Shown: piece after piece, positions 24,983-33,642 of the stretch
Layout of the letters: every line of letters begins with the position of its first letter
Position numbering within the stretch: position 1 is the stretch's first letter
Assembly: GCA_017744515.1 (NCBI GenBank)
Contig: JAGIBF010000088.1
Location: 1-34,774, forward strand
Direction: 5' to 3'
DNA: 34,774 nucleotides
Origin: Niastella sp.
GTDB lineage: Bacteria > Bacteroidota > Bacteroidia > Chitinophagales > Chitinophagaceae
The notes under the pieces: generated by a model
What the model saw: the letters and a program-made list of their open reading frames with translations, nothing else
The model's database searches: none
Told to the model about the DNA's origin: nothing
Translations under genes and position numbers: made by a program

Positions 24983-27439
24983 TTATTTACCCGGCAGCAA
25001 CTTCTTTATATCCTGGCTGGCTGTAGTGGGTTTCTTCTTATTATTACCCACCAGGTTATTAAACGCATAACTAATGGTGAGCCGGTAGCTGCGTGTGCTG
25101 GCATTGCTGAAAGATTCAAGGTTATAATTAGGACCAAACGTAAAGCTGGTATACTTCTGCTGGAAGATAGGGTCAATGGCATTCAGCGTAAGTACCAGGC
25201 GTTTGTTGAACAGCTTACGCTGCAGCGCCAGGTTCATACGGATATTACTGCGCACCGTACCCTGCGGATTGGCAAAACGGTTGAGCGTAAAGTTGCCATT
25301 GAGGTTCCACACATCTTTGGGAGAGTAGTTGGTATTGAAACTCGTGGTGAAAGAACCTCCATCGCGGTACTTGTTCTTTTCTTTATCGTACTGGCTGTAT
25401 TTATTATAAGTATAGCTGGCGCTGAAGTTCATGCGGAACTTTTTGGATACCGTGTACCCGCTCCAGGTGCTTACTTCATACTCATGGCGGTCATCGATGT
25501 TTTGCCAGGTGGTTTCTGTTTTTCCATCTGCCACCAGGTTCCTGATCTGGCTGAAGATATTCTGTACTACATTATAACCAAAGCCAAGGTTGGTATAATA
25601 GTTATTACCATTCCTGCCCAGTACCAGGTCGAAGTTGTGAGCCGTAGTAGGAGCCAATTCCGGGTTACCATAACGGAGATTGTTAGGGTCACCGTAATCG
25701 ATACTGGGGTTCAGGTTACCGATGCCGGGCCTACGGATCGTTTTACGATAGGACACACTCAGGTTCAGTACATCTTCCCAGCGTTTATTGAAATTGGCAA
25801 AGGGCAGCCAGGTGGTATAGTCGTTGTCGATCCGTGATTTATCCTTCAGCTCAAATTGAATGTCCGTAACTTCAGCCGTTACACCTGCCGAAATACTCAT
25901 CTCTTCCGTGATCAGCTGCTTCATGGAAAAGCGCGCAGTGTGCACATACTGTTTGAAACCAAAATCATTGCTCAGCAAATCACTGATGACGTATTCATTC
26001 TCCGGCTTCTTCAGGTACTGCGTTTTCAACACCGTATGATTGATATCGCTCACCGTAGCTACGCCGGTAGAAAAAGAAGTCGTTTTATTGTCCAGCAACT
26101 TATCGTAGTTGATGCGAATACTGTACCCATGGTTCCAGCTGTCGTTCAACTGCTGCTGGGTAGAATCTATACCCGTAAGTGTACGATCGGGCTTCAGGAA
26201 CTGCTGAAAGAAGGTGCGGTCATTCTGGTTATAAGAGTAATTGGCGCCGGCAATGAGGCGTAAAGTTTCACCCGGCTTCTTACCACGATGGGTATAAGTA
26301 AGGTTTACGGAAGGGTTCACGTTCTGGCCTTCCGTTTCAACATACCGGTTGCTCAGTTTGGTGATCTCTTCAAAACGGTTCAGGTTGGTATATTCGTTCT
26401 CACTGCGGTTCCTGAAATCGTTGTGGTTAAACAGCAACAGTACGTTCACGATATTATAGCGGTCAATATCGTAGTCGATGCTCAACCGTGCACCCGGCCT
26501 TGTATTGCGGTTGCGGTAGCTATTGGTGGTATTGAAAAAGTTGGTTGAGTCCTTATAAATGTTCTCCCGTTTGGAGTAGCCATTACCATTTACCCGATTA
26601 TCGCCGGTATTCACGTTGAGGTTAATAGCCAGCCCTTTCTTGCGGTAATTGAGGTTGCCGCTGATATTCCTTTCTCCCATGGTGCCGGCAGAAACCGCCA
26701 CCCGGGCGCCCGCTCCTACTCTTCCTTTGCGCGTGATGATGTTGATGACCCCGCCTTGTTCGTTGGCATATTGGGGTGGTGGGTTGGTCATCACTTCGAT
26801 GCGCTCGATCATGCTGCCCGGCAGCGACTCCAGGAAATCCTGCAACTGCTGGGCATTCAACTCAACTGGTTTATCGTCGATCAATATTTTCGGTTCTTTG
26901 CCGCGCACCACCACTTTACCGTCGGGATCATTAGCCACCAGGGGCACGCTCTTCAACAATTCGCTGGCCGTAGCGCCCGCACTCAGGGCCGACTCACCGG
27001 CATTGAACGTGATGTTGCCATCTTTGCTCTGGATCAGGGGCTTCTCGGCATACACCACCACTTCATCGAGCTGGTTGTTGGTGCCCGACTTCATCACCAG
27101 GTCATTCATATTGAAGTCGAACCTTTCCATCCGGAAATTCAGGCTATCGATGGTAAGGGTTTGAAAACCAACGTAAGATACCTTCAGCCGGTACCAGCCA
27201 AAAGCAATATTGGAGAGGGAGAAATTGCCGTTCTTATCGGATATAGTGCTCTTTCTGGTGAGGGTGTCGGCCAGCAATTGCAACTCGATCGTGGCATCGC
27301 CGATGGCTTTCTGTTTTTCGTCGAGCAGATTGCCGGTAATGATGCCCTGGGCATCGCTGGCGCCCTTATCCTGGGCTTGCAAGGAAAAGGTCAATATGGT
27401 AAAAAAAATCAATAAAAAGGTGCGGTATGGTAGGGTCAT
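24983..27439 (-). CDS. TonB-dependent receptor-like outer membrane beta-barrel protein
   Basis: The 818-residue outer membrane protein has a signal peptide ending near residue 23 (LQAQ). A carboxypeptidase regulatory-like domain (about 30-110, with SDKNGNFSLSNIAFGWYRLKVSYVGF) and a plug domain (about 125-245, with EVMTNPPPQYANEQGGVINIITRKG) follow. The rest is a beta barrel of the OMP_b-brl_3 class ending in a strand (SYRLTISYAFNNL). A basic Gly/Lys tail of about 20 residues extends past the last strand, which is slightly unusual. No SusD partner gene is adjacent, so a polysaccharide SusCD role is unlikely. The substrate is unknown. Confidence 0.87.
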   Translation of the reverse strand: MTLPYRTFLLIFFTILTFSLQAQDKGASDAQGIITGNLLDEKQKAIGDATIELQLLADTLTRKSTISDKNGNFSLSNIAFGWYRLKVSYVGFQTLTIDSLNFRMERFDFNMNDLVMKSGTNNQLDEVVVYAEKPLIQSKDGNITFNAGESALSAGATASELLKSVPLVANDPDGKVVVRGKEPKILIDDKPVELNAQQLQDFLESLPGSMIERIEVMTNPPPQYANEQGGVINIITRKGRVGAGARVAVSAGTMGERNISGNLNYRKKGLAINLNVNTGDNRVNGNGYSKRENIYKDSTNFFNTTNSYRNRNTRPGARLSIDYDIDRYNIVNVLLLFNHNDFRNRSENEYTNLNRFEEITKLSNRYVETEGQNVNPSVNLTYTHRGKKPGETLRLIAGANYSYNQNDRTFFQQFLKPDRTLTGIDSTQQQLNDSWNHGYSIRINYDKLLDNKTTSFSTGVATVSDINHTVLKTQYLKKPENEYVISDLLSNDFGFKQYVHTARFSMKQLITEEMSISAGVTAEVTDIQFELKDKSRIDNDYTTWLPFANFNKRWEDVLNLSVSYRKTIRRPGIGNLNPSIDYGDPNNLRYGNPELAPTTAHNFDLVLGRNGNNYYTNLGFGYNVVQNIFSQIRNLVADGKTETTWQNIDDRHEYEVSTWSGYTVSKKFRMNFSASYTYNKYSQYDKEKNKYRDGGSFTTSFNTNYSPKDVWNLNGNFTLNRFANPQGTVRSNIRMNLALQRKLFNKRLVLTLNAIDPIFQQKYTSFTFGPNYNLESFSNASTRSYRLTISYAFNNLVGNNKKKPTTASQDIKKLLPGK

Positions 27440-27619
27440 GCAGGGATAAAGTTAACTTTTCATGAAAATTCTCTAACATCTATTTCGCTCAACAAGCCAA
27501 TTTCAGGTATGAACGGGCATGCAAACCTTCCCACGGTCAGATAAGACGCTTTTTCTGGATTTATCCTTGCGGTCCTGTTTCCTGCTGCCATCCTGTCATC
27601 ATTTCTCCCCCATTTTAGC

Positions 27620-27627
27620 TATCTTTG
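27620..27627 (+). promoter_or_regulatory. Bacteroidota -7 promoter element (TAnnTTTG)
   Basis: TATCTTTG matches the Bacteroidota -7 consensus and sits 26 bp before the miaB ATG. No clear TTTG partner was seen about 20 bp upstream, so the call rests on the -7 match and its position. Confidence 0.5.
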
Positions 27628-27652
27628 CCCCTTTCAAATTTTGAATAAAGAG

Positions 27653-29077
27653 ATGCCGGATCTGATGACCCATACCAAACAGGATGAAAACCGCCAGGGA
27701 GAGGCGTACAGCCCGTTTGTGAATGACCCTGTGGCCTATGGCAAGAAGTTTTACATCGAGAGTTATGGTTGCGCAATGAATTTCTCGGACAGCGAGATCG
27801 TTGCTTCTATATTGAATGAGAATGGGTTCGGCGCTACACGTAATTACGAAGAGGCCGACCTGATATTGATCAATACCTGTTCCATCCGCGAAAAGGCCGA
27901 ACAAACGGTACGCCATCGTTTGCAATACCTGCGGGCGGCCAAGGAAACCAATCCGGGCGCCCTCATCGGTGTTTTGGGCTGCATGGCCGAGCGCCTGAAA
28001 TCCAAGTTGCTGGAAGAAGAAAAGCTGGTGGATATGGTCGTAGGCCCCGATGCCTACCGCACCCTGCCCGGCCTCATCGAAGAAGCCACCGATGGCCAGA
28101 AGGCCGTGAACGTGTTGCTGAGCCGGGAGGAAACCTATGCTGATATTGCCCCCATCCGCTTAAACAGCAATGGCGTCAACGCTTTTGTGAGCATTATGCG
28201 GGGTTGTAATAATATGTGCTCTTTCTGCGTGGTGCCTTTCACCCGCGGTCGTGAAAGAAGCCGCGATGCCGATTCTATCATACGCGAGTGTGAAGACCTC
28301 TTCAACCGTGGCTATCGTGAAGTGACCCTCCTTGGCCAGAATGTAGACAGCTATTACTGGAACAGTGGTGTGAATGTCGAAGAGACTGTAAACTTTGCAC
28401 AATTGCTGGAACGGGTAGCCCTCGTAAGCCCCTTGCTGCGGGTACGCTTCTCTACCTCCCACCCCAAGGATATTACGGATGAGGTGCTGCATACCATGGC
28501 GAAATACGAGAACATCTGCAAGTACATTCACCTGCCGGTGCAAAGTGGATCGACCAGGATACTGCAGCTCATGAACCGCACCTATACGCGCGAGTGGTAC
28601 ATGGCCAAAGTAGACCGCATCAAAGCCATCATGCCCGACTGCAGCATCAGCGCCGATATCATTGCCGGCTTCTGCACCGAAACGGAGGAAGACCACCAGG
28701 ATACGCTGAGTATAATGGAATACAGCGGGTATGATTACAGTTATATGTTCTTCTACAGTGAGCGGCCGGGAACGCTGGCTGCACGCCGGTATAAAGACGA
28801 TATCCCCGGGGAGGTGAAAAAAAGAAGGCTCGATGAGATCATCAACATGCAACGAAAGTTGAGCCACGAGAGTAATATGAAGGATATTGGCCAAACTGTG
28901 AAAGTGCTGATAGAAGGAGACTCGAAGAAGAGTGAAAACGATTGGATGGGACGCACGAGTCAATACAAAGTAGTTGTTTTTCCGAAAGCCGGACATAATC
29001 TGAACAAAGGAGATTATGCGATGGTTACAATAGACGATTGTACCGGTGGTACACTGCTGGGCAAGATCGTTGAGTAA
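27653..29077 (+). CDS. miaB: tRNA-2-methylthio-N6-dimethylallyladenosine synthase
   Basis: This radical-SAM methylthiotransferase adds the 2-methylthio group to i6A37 of tRNAs reading UNN codons. With the start at 27653 the protein has 474 residues. The N-terminal UPF0004 domain has its three cluster cysteines, Cys40 (SYGCAMN), Cys76 (NTCSIR) and Cys110 (LGCMAE). The radical-SAM motif CNNMCSFC follows with Cys185, Cys189 and Cys192. A TRAM domain (about 405-474, VKVLIEGDSKK) ends the protein. A TTG at 27641 is a possible but weaker start. It opens the cluster with the sigma-54 activator, lptE and secG, an order common in Bacteroidota. Confidence 0.96.
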   Translation: MPDLMTHTKQDENRQGEAYSPFVNDPVAYGKKFYIESYGCAMNFSDSEIVASILNENGFGATRNYEEADLILINTCSIREKAEQTVRHRLQYLRAAKETNPGALIGVLGCMAERLKSKLLEEEKLVDMVVGPDAYRTLPGLIEEATDGQKAVNVLLSREETYADIAPIRLNSNGVNAFVSIMRGCNNMCSFCVVPFTRGRERSRDADSIIRECEDLFNRGYREVTLLGQNVDSYYWNSGVNVEETVNFAQLLERVALVSPLLRVRFSTSHPKDITDEVLHTMAKYENICKYIHLPVQSGSTRILQLMNRTYTREWYMAKVDRIKAIMPDCSISADIIAGFCTETEEDHQDTLSIMEYSGYDYSYMFFYSERPGTLAARRYKDDIPGEVKKRRLDEIINMQRKLSHESNMKDIGQTVKVLIEGDSKKSENDWMGRTSQYKVVVFPKAGHNLNKGDYAMVTIDDCTGGTLLGKIVE

Positions 29078-29149
29078 CTACCGGCTGCATATATAGGATG
29101 ATGGCAGGATTTGAGAAACCAGATTAATTGAGCTAAAAGAATTGTGATT

Positions 29150-30400
29150 ATGGATATCCAATCAATCAAAAACCGCTTTGGCATCATTGGCAATTCACCT
29201 GCATTGAATTTTGCGCTGCAGGTTGCAGGCCAGGTTGCCAATACTGATCTTACTGTTTTGATTACCGGCGAAAGTGGTGTCGGTAAAGAGGCCTTCTCGC
29301 AGATCATTCACGCCCTATCCAACCGAAAGCATAACCCTTTTATTGCCGTCAACTGCGGCGCCATCCCCGAAGGAACGATCGACTCCGAACTGTTCGGTCA
29401 CGAAAAAGGCTCCTTCACCGGCGCAGTAGATTCGCGCAAAGGATATTTTGAAACTGTCAATGGAGGTACTATCTTTCTCGATGAAATCGGCGAAATGCCG
29501 CTTGGCACACAGGCGCGTTTACTACGTGTGCTGGAAACAGGCGAGTTCATCCGTGTAGGTTCCTCCAAGGTGCAGAAAACAGATGTGCGGGTAATAGCCG
29601 CCACCAATAAAGACCTGCTGGAGTTTACACAGAATGGCAGGTTCCGGGAAGATCTTTACTACCGCCTCAGCACCGTACCTATCCGGGTGCCTGCCCTGCG
29701 CGATCGTAAAGAGGATATCCCTCTCCTGTTCAGGCGCTTTGCGGTAGACTTTGCAGAGAAGTATAAGTCTACTCCGATCCAGCTGGACGATGAGGCGAAA
29801 GATGTGTTAATTAACTATGGCTGGCCGGGCAATATCCGTGAATTGAAGAATATTGCAGAGCAGATGTCGGTGCTGGCAAGTGACAAGCAGGTAACGGCAC
29901 AGGAGATGAGACGGTTCCTGCCCGACAGGGATGTATCGAATCGCTTACCCGTGCTGGTGAATGCATCCGGTGGCAGCGGTACCAATGGACATGAGTTTGC
30001 CAACGAGCGGGAAATATTATACAAGCTTTTCTTCGATATGAAGAAAGACGTGACCGAGCTGAAGAAGATGTTTGTGGAGATATTGCAAAACCCGGGCATG
30101 GCGCAAAACCAGGCGATTCTCAATGAGCTGAAAAATAGCAAAGAGATCATGGCGCCATCCATAATGCCGGCAACACCTGCCGTAAGTACAGCACAGCCGG
30201 TGATGCTGCACCATGACGACAACACCATCCATCACCATGAGGAAGTGGAAGATTCACTGAACATCATGGACATGGAGAAAGACCTGATCATGAAAGCCCT
30301 GAAAAAGCATAAGGGTAAACGGAAAGATGCCGCTACCGACCTGGGCATCAGTGAAAGGACCTTATATCGTAAGTTAAAAGAATATGACATCAAGGAATAA
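29150..30400 (+). CDS. Sigma-54 interaction domain transcriptional activator without receiver domain
   Basis: This enhancer-binding protein remodels RNA polymerase with sigma-54 using ATP, 416 residues. The AAA+ domain starts almost at the N-terminus: Walker A GESGVGKE (40-47), the sigma-54 contact loop GSFTGA (87-92; usually GAFTGA) and Walker B TIFLDEIGE. A middle segment (about 265-370) contains a conserved-looking helix (EREILYKLFFDMKKDVTELKK) and a His/Asp-rich patch (HHDDNTIHHHEE). A Fis-type helix-turn-helix closes it (KRKDAATDLGISERTLYRKL). With no receiver, PAS or GAF sensor domain, control must come from elsewhere. Its end overlaps the lptE start by 17 bp. Confidence 0.92.
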   Translation: MDIQSIKNRFGIIGNSPALNFALQVAGQVANTDLTVLITGESGVGKEAFSQIIHALSNRKHNPFIAVNCGAIPEGTIDSELFGHEKGSFTGAVDSRKGYFETVNGGTIFLDEIGEMPLGTQARLLRVLETGEFIRVGSSKVQKTDVRVIAATNKDLLEFTQNGRFREDLYYRLSTVPIRVPALRDRKEDIPLLFRRFAVDFAEKYKSTPIQLDDEAKDVLINYGWPGNIRELKNIAEQMSVLASDKQVTAQEMRRFLPDRDVSNRLPVLVNASGGSGTNGHEFANEREILYKLFFDMKKDVTELKKMFVEILQNPGMAQNQAILNELKNSKEIMAPSIMPATPAVSTAQPVMLHHDDNTIHHHEEVEDSLNIMDMEKDLIMKALKKHKGKRKDAATDLGISERTLYRKLKEYDIKE

Positions 30401-30977
30401 CAGCATACAGCATTCAGCATACAGCATTCAGAAGCCCGCGACCGGCAGTTGGCTCACAGCTCGCAGCGCACAGCTCGCAGCTGTTTTTGCGCTGATCCTG
30501 TTGTTCAGCGGTTGCTACTCATTCAAAGATGTGTCCATTCCCCCCAATATCAAAACCTTCCAGGTTGACCTGATCGGGAATACGGCGCGTTATGTAAATC
30601 CTCAATTGAGCCCGCAGATCACTGATAAGCTGCGCCAAAAGATCGTGAACCAAACGCGGCTTTCGCCCGTGCAGGAAGGTGCGCACTATGAAATATCGGG
30701 CACCATCACTTCCTATGACGTTTCTACCTCAGGTATTTCACCCAATAACCAGGGACAGCAAACGGCTTCTATCAGCCGGTTGACCGTTGGTATAAAAATT
30801 GTTTTAAAGAACTCCGTAGACCCGAACGATCCCAAGACGAACTTCGAAGCCAGTGTGTCGCGCAACTTCGACTTCGATGCAAATCTATCGTTGTCACAGG
30901 CAGAGCCACAATTGAATGAAACCATCATCAAGAACATGGTGGACGAAGTATTCAACCGCTTATTTTCAAACTGGTAA
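30384..30977 (+). CDS. lptE: LptE-like LPS assembly lipoprotein
   Basis: This is the probable outer-membrane lipoprotein partner of LptD in LPS export, 197 residues. The hydrophobic segment and lipobox LLFSGC (Cys44) are followed by a core of LptE type (YSFKDVSIPPNIKTFQVDLIGNTA, then TDKLRQKIVNQTRLS). The ATG at 30384 overlaps the preceding gene by 17 bp; no other ATG, GTG or TTG lies in frame before the hydrophobic core, so it is the likely start. This makes the n-region about 30 residues long. Those residues are encoded by two 14-bp duplications at 30404-30431 and 30455-30480. Its place between the sigma-54 activator and secG supports the call. Confidence 0.82.
   Translation: MTSRNNSIQHSAYSIQKPATGSWLTARSAQLAAVFALILLFSGCYSFKDVSIPPNIKTFQVDLIGNTARYVNPQLSPQITDKLRQKIVNQTRLSPVQEGAHYEISGTITSYDVSTSGISPNNQGQQTASISRLTVGIKIVLKNSVDPNDPKTNFEASVSRNFDFDANLSLSQAEPQLNETIIKNMVDEVFNRLFSNW
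30401..30482. repeat. Two short duplications within the LptE signal sequence
   Basis: The 14-mer catacagcattcag is repeated exactly in tandem at 30404-30417 and 30418-30431. The 12-mer cacagctcgcag occurs at 30455-30466 and 30469-30480, again 14 bp apart. Both belong to word families seen in intergenic DNA elsewhere in the window. A 14-bp period shifts the reading frame between copies. Confidence 0.75.
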
Positions 30978-30985
30978 CCCGTTTC

Positions 30986-32077
30986 ATGCAACAACATATT
31001 CATACTATTGTAAAGCACTTTTTTCAAAAAGATACCTTGCAGGAAGTGCCGGAACAAGTACTGCAGCAGTTTACCGAGGATCATCCCTACTCATCCGTAG
31101 GTCACTGGCTGCTGGCCAAAAAGGTCCATGACACAGCCCCGGAGCGCACTGCTGCCCAATCGGCCAGCGCTTCCACCTGGTTCAACAATCCCCTTTGGTT
31201 GCACTGGACTTTGCAGGAGCATGAACCTGTAGCAGAAACACTGCTCATACCTTCCCAGCCAAAGGAAGAACCGGTAACAGCGCGTACGATCGTTGCACCC
31301 GTACCGCAACAACCTGAGCCTGAAACGTCCGTTGACCTTCCCGAAGAAGCAACAATAGTAGAAGCAGCTGCACCCGCAGTGGAGGAAACACCCGTGCCCG
31401 TGGAGGTTGTTGCCGCAGCGCCGGCAGCAGATGAAACGGAGCTGCTTGAAACTGAGATATTTATCCCCGGCGTAGCAGAACCCGTGAGCCTGATAGAGGA
31501 AACACCAGCCCCTGCTGTTGCTGCTGAATTGCCGGTAGAAGCAGCTGCACCTGAAGTACCTGAAGCGTTTACCACACCCGAAGCGGCTGAGACGCCTGCC
31601 CCGGCGCCAACTGCTGTAGCTGAGGCTTCCGAAACACTTGCAATACCAAAAACCGGGCTGCTGGACGCCTTCAAACCTGTGATCAGCGAAAGCGAGGAAC
31701 CGGTATTCGAGCCTTACCACACCATCGATTACTTTGCTTCCCAGGGCATTAAGTTGCGCCAGGAAGACCTGAAGGACAAGTTGGGCAAGCAGCTGAAAAG
31801 CTTTACCGAGTGGTTGCGCAGCATGAAACGTATCGCCCCCACCCAGTCGGAAGAAATACTCGCCAACCCGTTCGATGAAACCATACAACAGGCTATCCAG
31901 GAGAGTGCCGGCCATTCGGTGGAAGGAAAAGACGTGGTGACAGAAGCCATGGCCGAGGTGTGGTTAAAACAGGGTAGTAAGCAGAAAGCCATAGCGATAT
32001 ACGAGAAATTAAGTTTGCAGAATCCCGCCAAAAGCCCTTATTTTGCAGCTCGTATTGAACAAATAAAAGCATTGTGA
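30986..32077 (+). CDS. TPR-like protein with long Pro/Ala/Glu linker
   Basis: The 363-residue protein has no signal peptide or membrane segment. The N-terminal 90 residues (QQHIHTIVKHFFQKDTLQEVPEQVL) are helical, with a possible Trp-rich motif (TWFNNPLWLHW) near 65-75. Residues about 95-230 are a low-complexity linker rich in Pro, Ala, Glu and Val. The C-terminal part (about 240-363) holds DYFASQGIKL and a tetratricopeptide-like pair (EAMAEVWLKQGSKQKAIAIYEKL). It starts 8 bp after lptE and ends one base before secG, so it is translationally close to both. The function is unknown; a role linked to envelope assembly is suggested by context only. Confidence 0.75.
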   Translation: MQQHIHTIVKHFFQKDTLQEVPEQVLQQFTEDHPYSSVGHWLLAKKVHDTAPERTAAQSASASTWFNNPLWLHWTLQEHEPVAETLLIPSQPKEEPVTARTIVAPVPQQPEPETSVDLPEEATIVEAAAPAVEETPVPVEVVAAAPAADETELLETEIFIPGVAEPVSLIEETPAPAVAAELPVEAAAPEVPEAFTTPEAAETPAPAPTAVAEASETLAIPKTGLLDAFKPVISESEEPVFEPYHTIDYFASQGIKLRQEDLKDKLGKQLKSFTEWLRSMKRIAPTQSEEILANPFDETIQQAIQESAGHSVEGKDVVTEAMAEVWLKQGSKQKAIAIYEKLSLQNPAKSPYFAARIEQIKAL

Positions 32078-32078
32078 T

Positions 32079-32399
32079 ATGATTCTTTTCGTGATCCTGA
32101 TCATTATAGCAAGTGTAGCGATGGGCTTGTTCATCCTCATCCAGAACCCTAAAGGTGGCGGTCTTGCTGGTAATATTGCCGGTTTCAACACCCAGTTCAT
32201 GGGCGTGAAGCAAACCACTGACGTATTGGAAAAAGGCACCTGGACAATGGCCATAGTGATCGCTTTACTGTGCCTGTGTTCAGCATTCTTTATCGGCTCC
32301 GGTTCCGGTAGTGAGATAAAGGACACCAACATCAGACCGAATACACAGCAACAGGCTCCTGCTCCTAATCCAGGTACTACGCCTGCTGTTCCCAAGTAA
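32079..32399 (+). CDS. secG: Preprotein translocase subunit SecG
   Basis: This accessory subunit of the SecYEG channel helps protein export across the inner membrane. The 106-residue protein has two membrane segments (about 1-21 and 58-75) and the family's loop between them (LIQNPKGGGLAGNIAG, then FMGVKQTTDVLEKGTW). The Pro/Gln-rich C-terminal tail is common in Bacteroidota. The start codon follows the preceding stop after one base. A terminator directly downstream marks the end of the miaB-secG transcript. Confidence 0.93.
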   Translation: MILFVILIIIASVAMGLFILIQNPKGGGLAGNIAGFNTQFMGVKQTTDVLEKGTWTMAIVIALLCLCSAFFIGSGSGSEIKDTNIRPNTQQQAPAPNPGTTPAVPK

Positions 32400-32424
32400 T
32401 AAGCTGATTAATTCCAACATATTC

Positions 32425-32452
32425 AACCCTGCCTTTTCCGGCAGGGTTTTTT
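32425..32452 (+). terminator. Rho-independent terminator after secG
   Basis: Perfect 9-bp arms aaccctgcc (32425-32433) and ggcagggtt (32440-32448), with loop ttttcc, run into a T-tract up to 32452. It is 25 bp after the secG stop. Confidence 0.85.
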
Positions 32453-32458
32453 CTTTTC

Positions 32459-32548
32459 AAAGACCGGAAGACCGAAAGTCGGTAAGACGGAAAGAAAGCC
32501 TACTACAAAATACTTTCGGACTTTTCCGACTTCCGGACTTTCCGACTT
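32459..32548. repeat. Imperfect inverted repeat of aagtcgg/ccgactt words
   Basis: The left part (32461-32498) is made of accggaag, accgaaagtcgg and aagacggaaag words. The right part (32512-32547) is made of ctttcgg, cttttccgactt and ccggactttccgactt. They form an imperfect inverted repeat around cctactacaaaata. It lies between the secG terminator and mltG. Confidence 0.6.
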
Positions 32549-32594
32549 AAACTTCTTTTTCTATTTTACAGTCAATCTTATATCTCATATACCT

Positions 32595-33638
32595 ATGTGG
32601 AAGAAGTTGATACTGACCCTCCTCGTTATCCTTTTAGCCGGCGCTGCATTTATCGGCTGGCGGTTCTTCATGTCCAACACGGCCTTCAGTGAAAAAAGCA
32701 AGTACCTCTACATCCGTACAGGTCATGCCACCTACGATGAAGTATTGCAAACCATCAAAGACAGCCAGTTCGTCAAGAACCCGGGTTCTTTCGACTTCCT
32801 GGCCAACCGGCTCGACCTGCCGGAAAAAGTAAAGCCGGGCAAATACGAGATCAAAAATGGCATGAGCCTTTCTGCTATCGTACGTATGCTGCGCAACGGA
32901 CAGCAATCGCCCGTCAACCTCGTGATCACCAAACTGCGCACCAAAGAAAGTCTTGCAGGCATGATCGGCAAAAGGTTTGAATGCGACTCTGCCTCTGTCA
33001 TGGAATACATGCGCAATGAAGACACACTTAAGCATTATGGCTTCGATACGAATACCATCATAGCCACCGTATATCCCAACACGTATACTTATTTCTGGAA
33101 CACCACCCCATCGGCTATTTTCAAAAAACTGTTTGCCGAATACAAAACGGTATGGACACCTGAGCGTATACAGCAGGCACAATCACTGAAATTAACTCCT
33201 GTGCAGGCATATACCGTTGCTTCCATCATCGAGGAAGAGACCAATAACAACAGCGAAAAAGATACGATGGCCAGCGTGTACCTCAACCGGTACTATGCCG
33301 GCATGCCCCTGCAGGCCGATCCTACGGTGAAGTTTGCTTTGCGTGATTTCACGCTCAAACGCATTTATGAAAAGCATTTGCTGGTAGAATCGCCCTACAA
33401 TACTTACCGCAACAAAGGTCTTCCTCCGGGGCCAATCTGCACGCCTTCGCTCCTTACATTGGATAAAGTGTTGCAATCTCCTAAAACGAAGTATTTGTAT
33501 TTCGTGGTAAGTCCCGACCTTAGCAGGCATATTTTCACGGAGGACTATAAAGACCATATGATATATGCCCGCGAATTTCACAAGTCCATGGACGAACGGG
33601 CCAAACGAAAAGCAAAAGAAGATACAGGAGGCAAATAA
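32595..33638 (+). CDS. mltG: Endolytic transglycosylase MltG
   Basis: This membrane-bound lytic transglycosylase (YceG family) cuts new glycan strands and is thought to set their length. The 347-residue protein has an N-terminal membrane helix (about 4-24), a LysM-like part (about 38-100) and the YceG core. The catalytic region reads ASIIEEET, where Glu213 matches the catalytic Glu218 of the E. coli enzyme, and is followed by MASVYLNRYYAGMPLQADPTV. All expected motifs are present. It is separated from secG by a terminator and a repeat, so it probably has its own promoter, though none was identified. The YihY-like gene follows on the same strand. Confidence 0.94.
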   Translation: MWKKLILTLLVILLAGAAFIGWRFFMSNTAFSEKSKYLYIRTGHATYDEVLQTIKDSQFVKNPGSFDFLANRLDLPEKVKPGKYEIKNGMSLSAIVRMLRNGQQSPVNLVITKLRTKESLAGMIGKRFECDSASVMEYMRNEDTLKHYGFDTNTIIATVYPNTYTYFWNTTPSAIFKKLFAEYKTVWTPERIQQAQSLKLTPVQAYTVASIIEEETNNNSEKDTMASVYLNRYYAGMPLQADPTVKFALRDFTLKRIYEKHLLVESPYNTYRNKGLPPGPICTPSLLTLDKVLQSPKTKYLYFVVSPDLSRHIFTEDYKDHMIYAREFHKSMDERAKRKAKEDTGGK

Positions 33639-33642
33639 ACTA

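Noticed and set aside
28160..28996. Minus-strand ORF of 278 codons
   Set aside because: Antisense to miaB, whose cysteine motifs leave no doubt about the coding strand.
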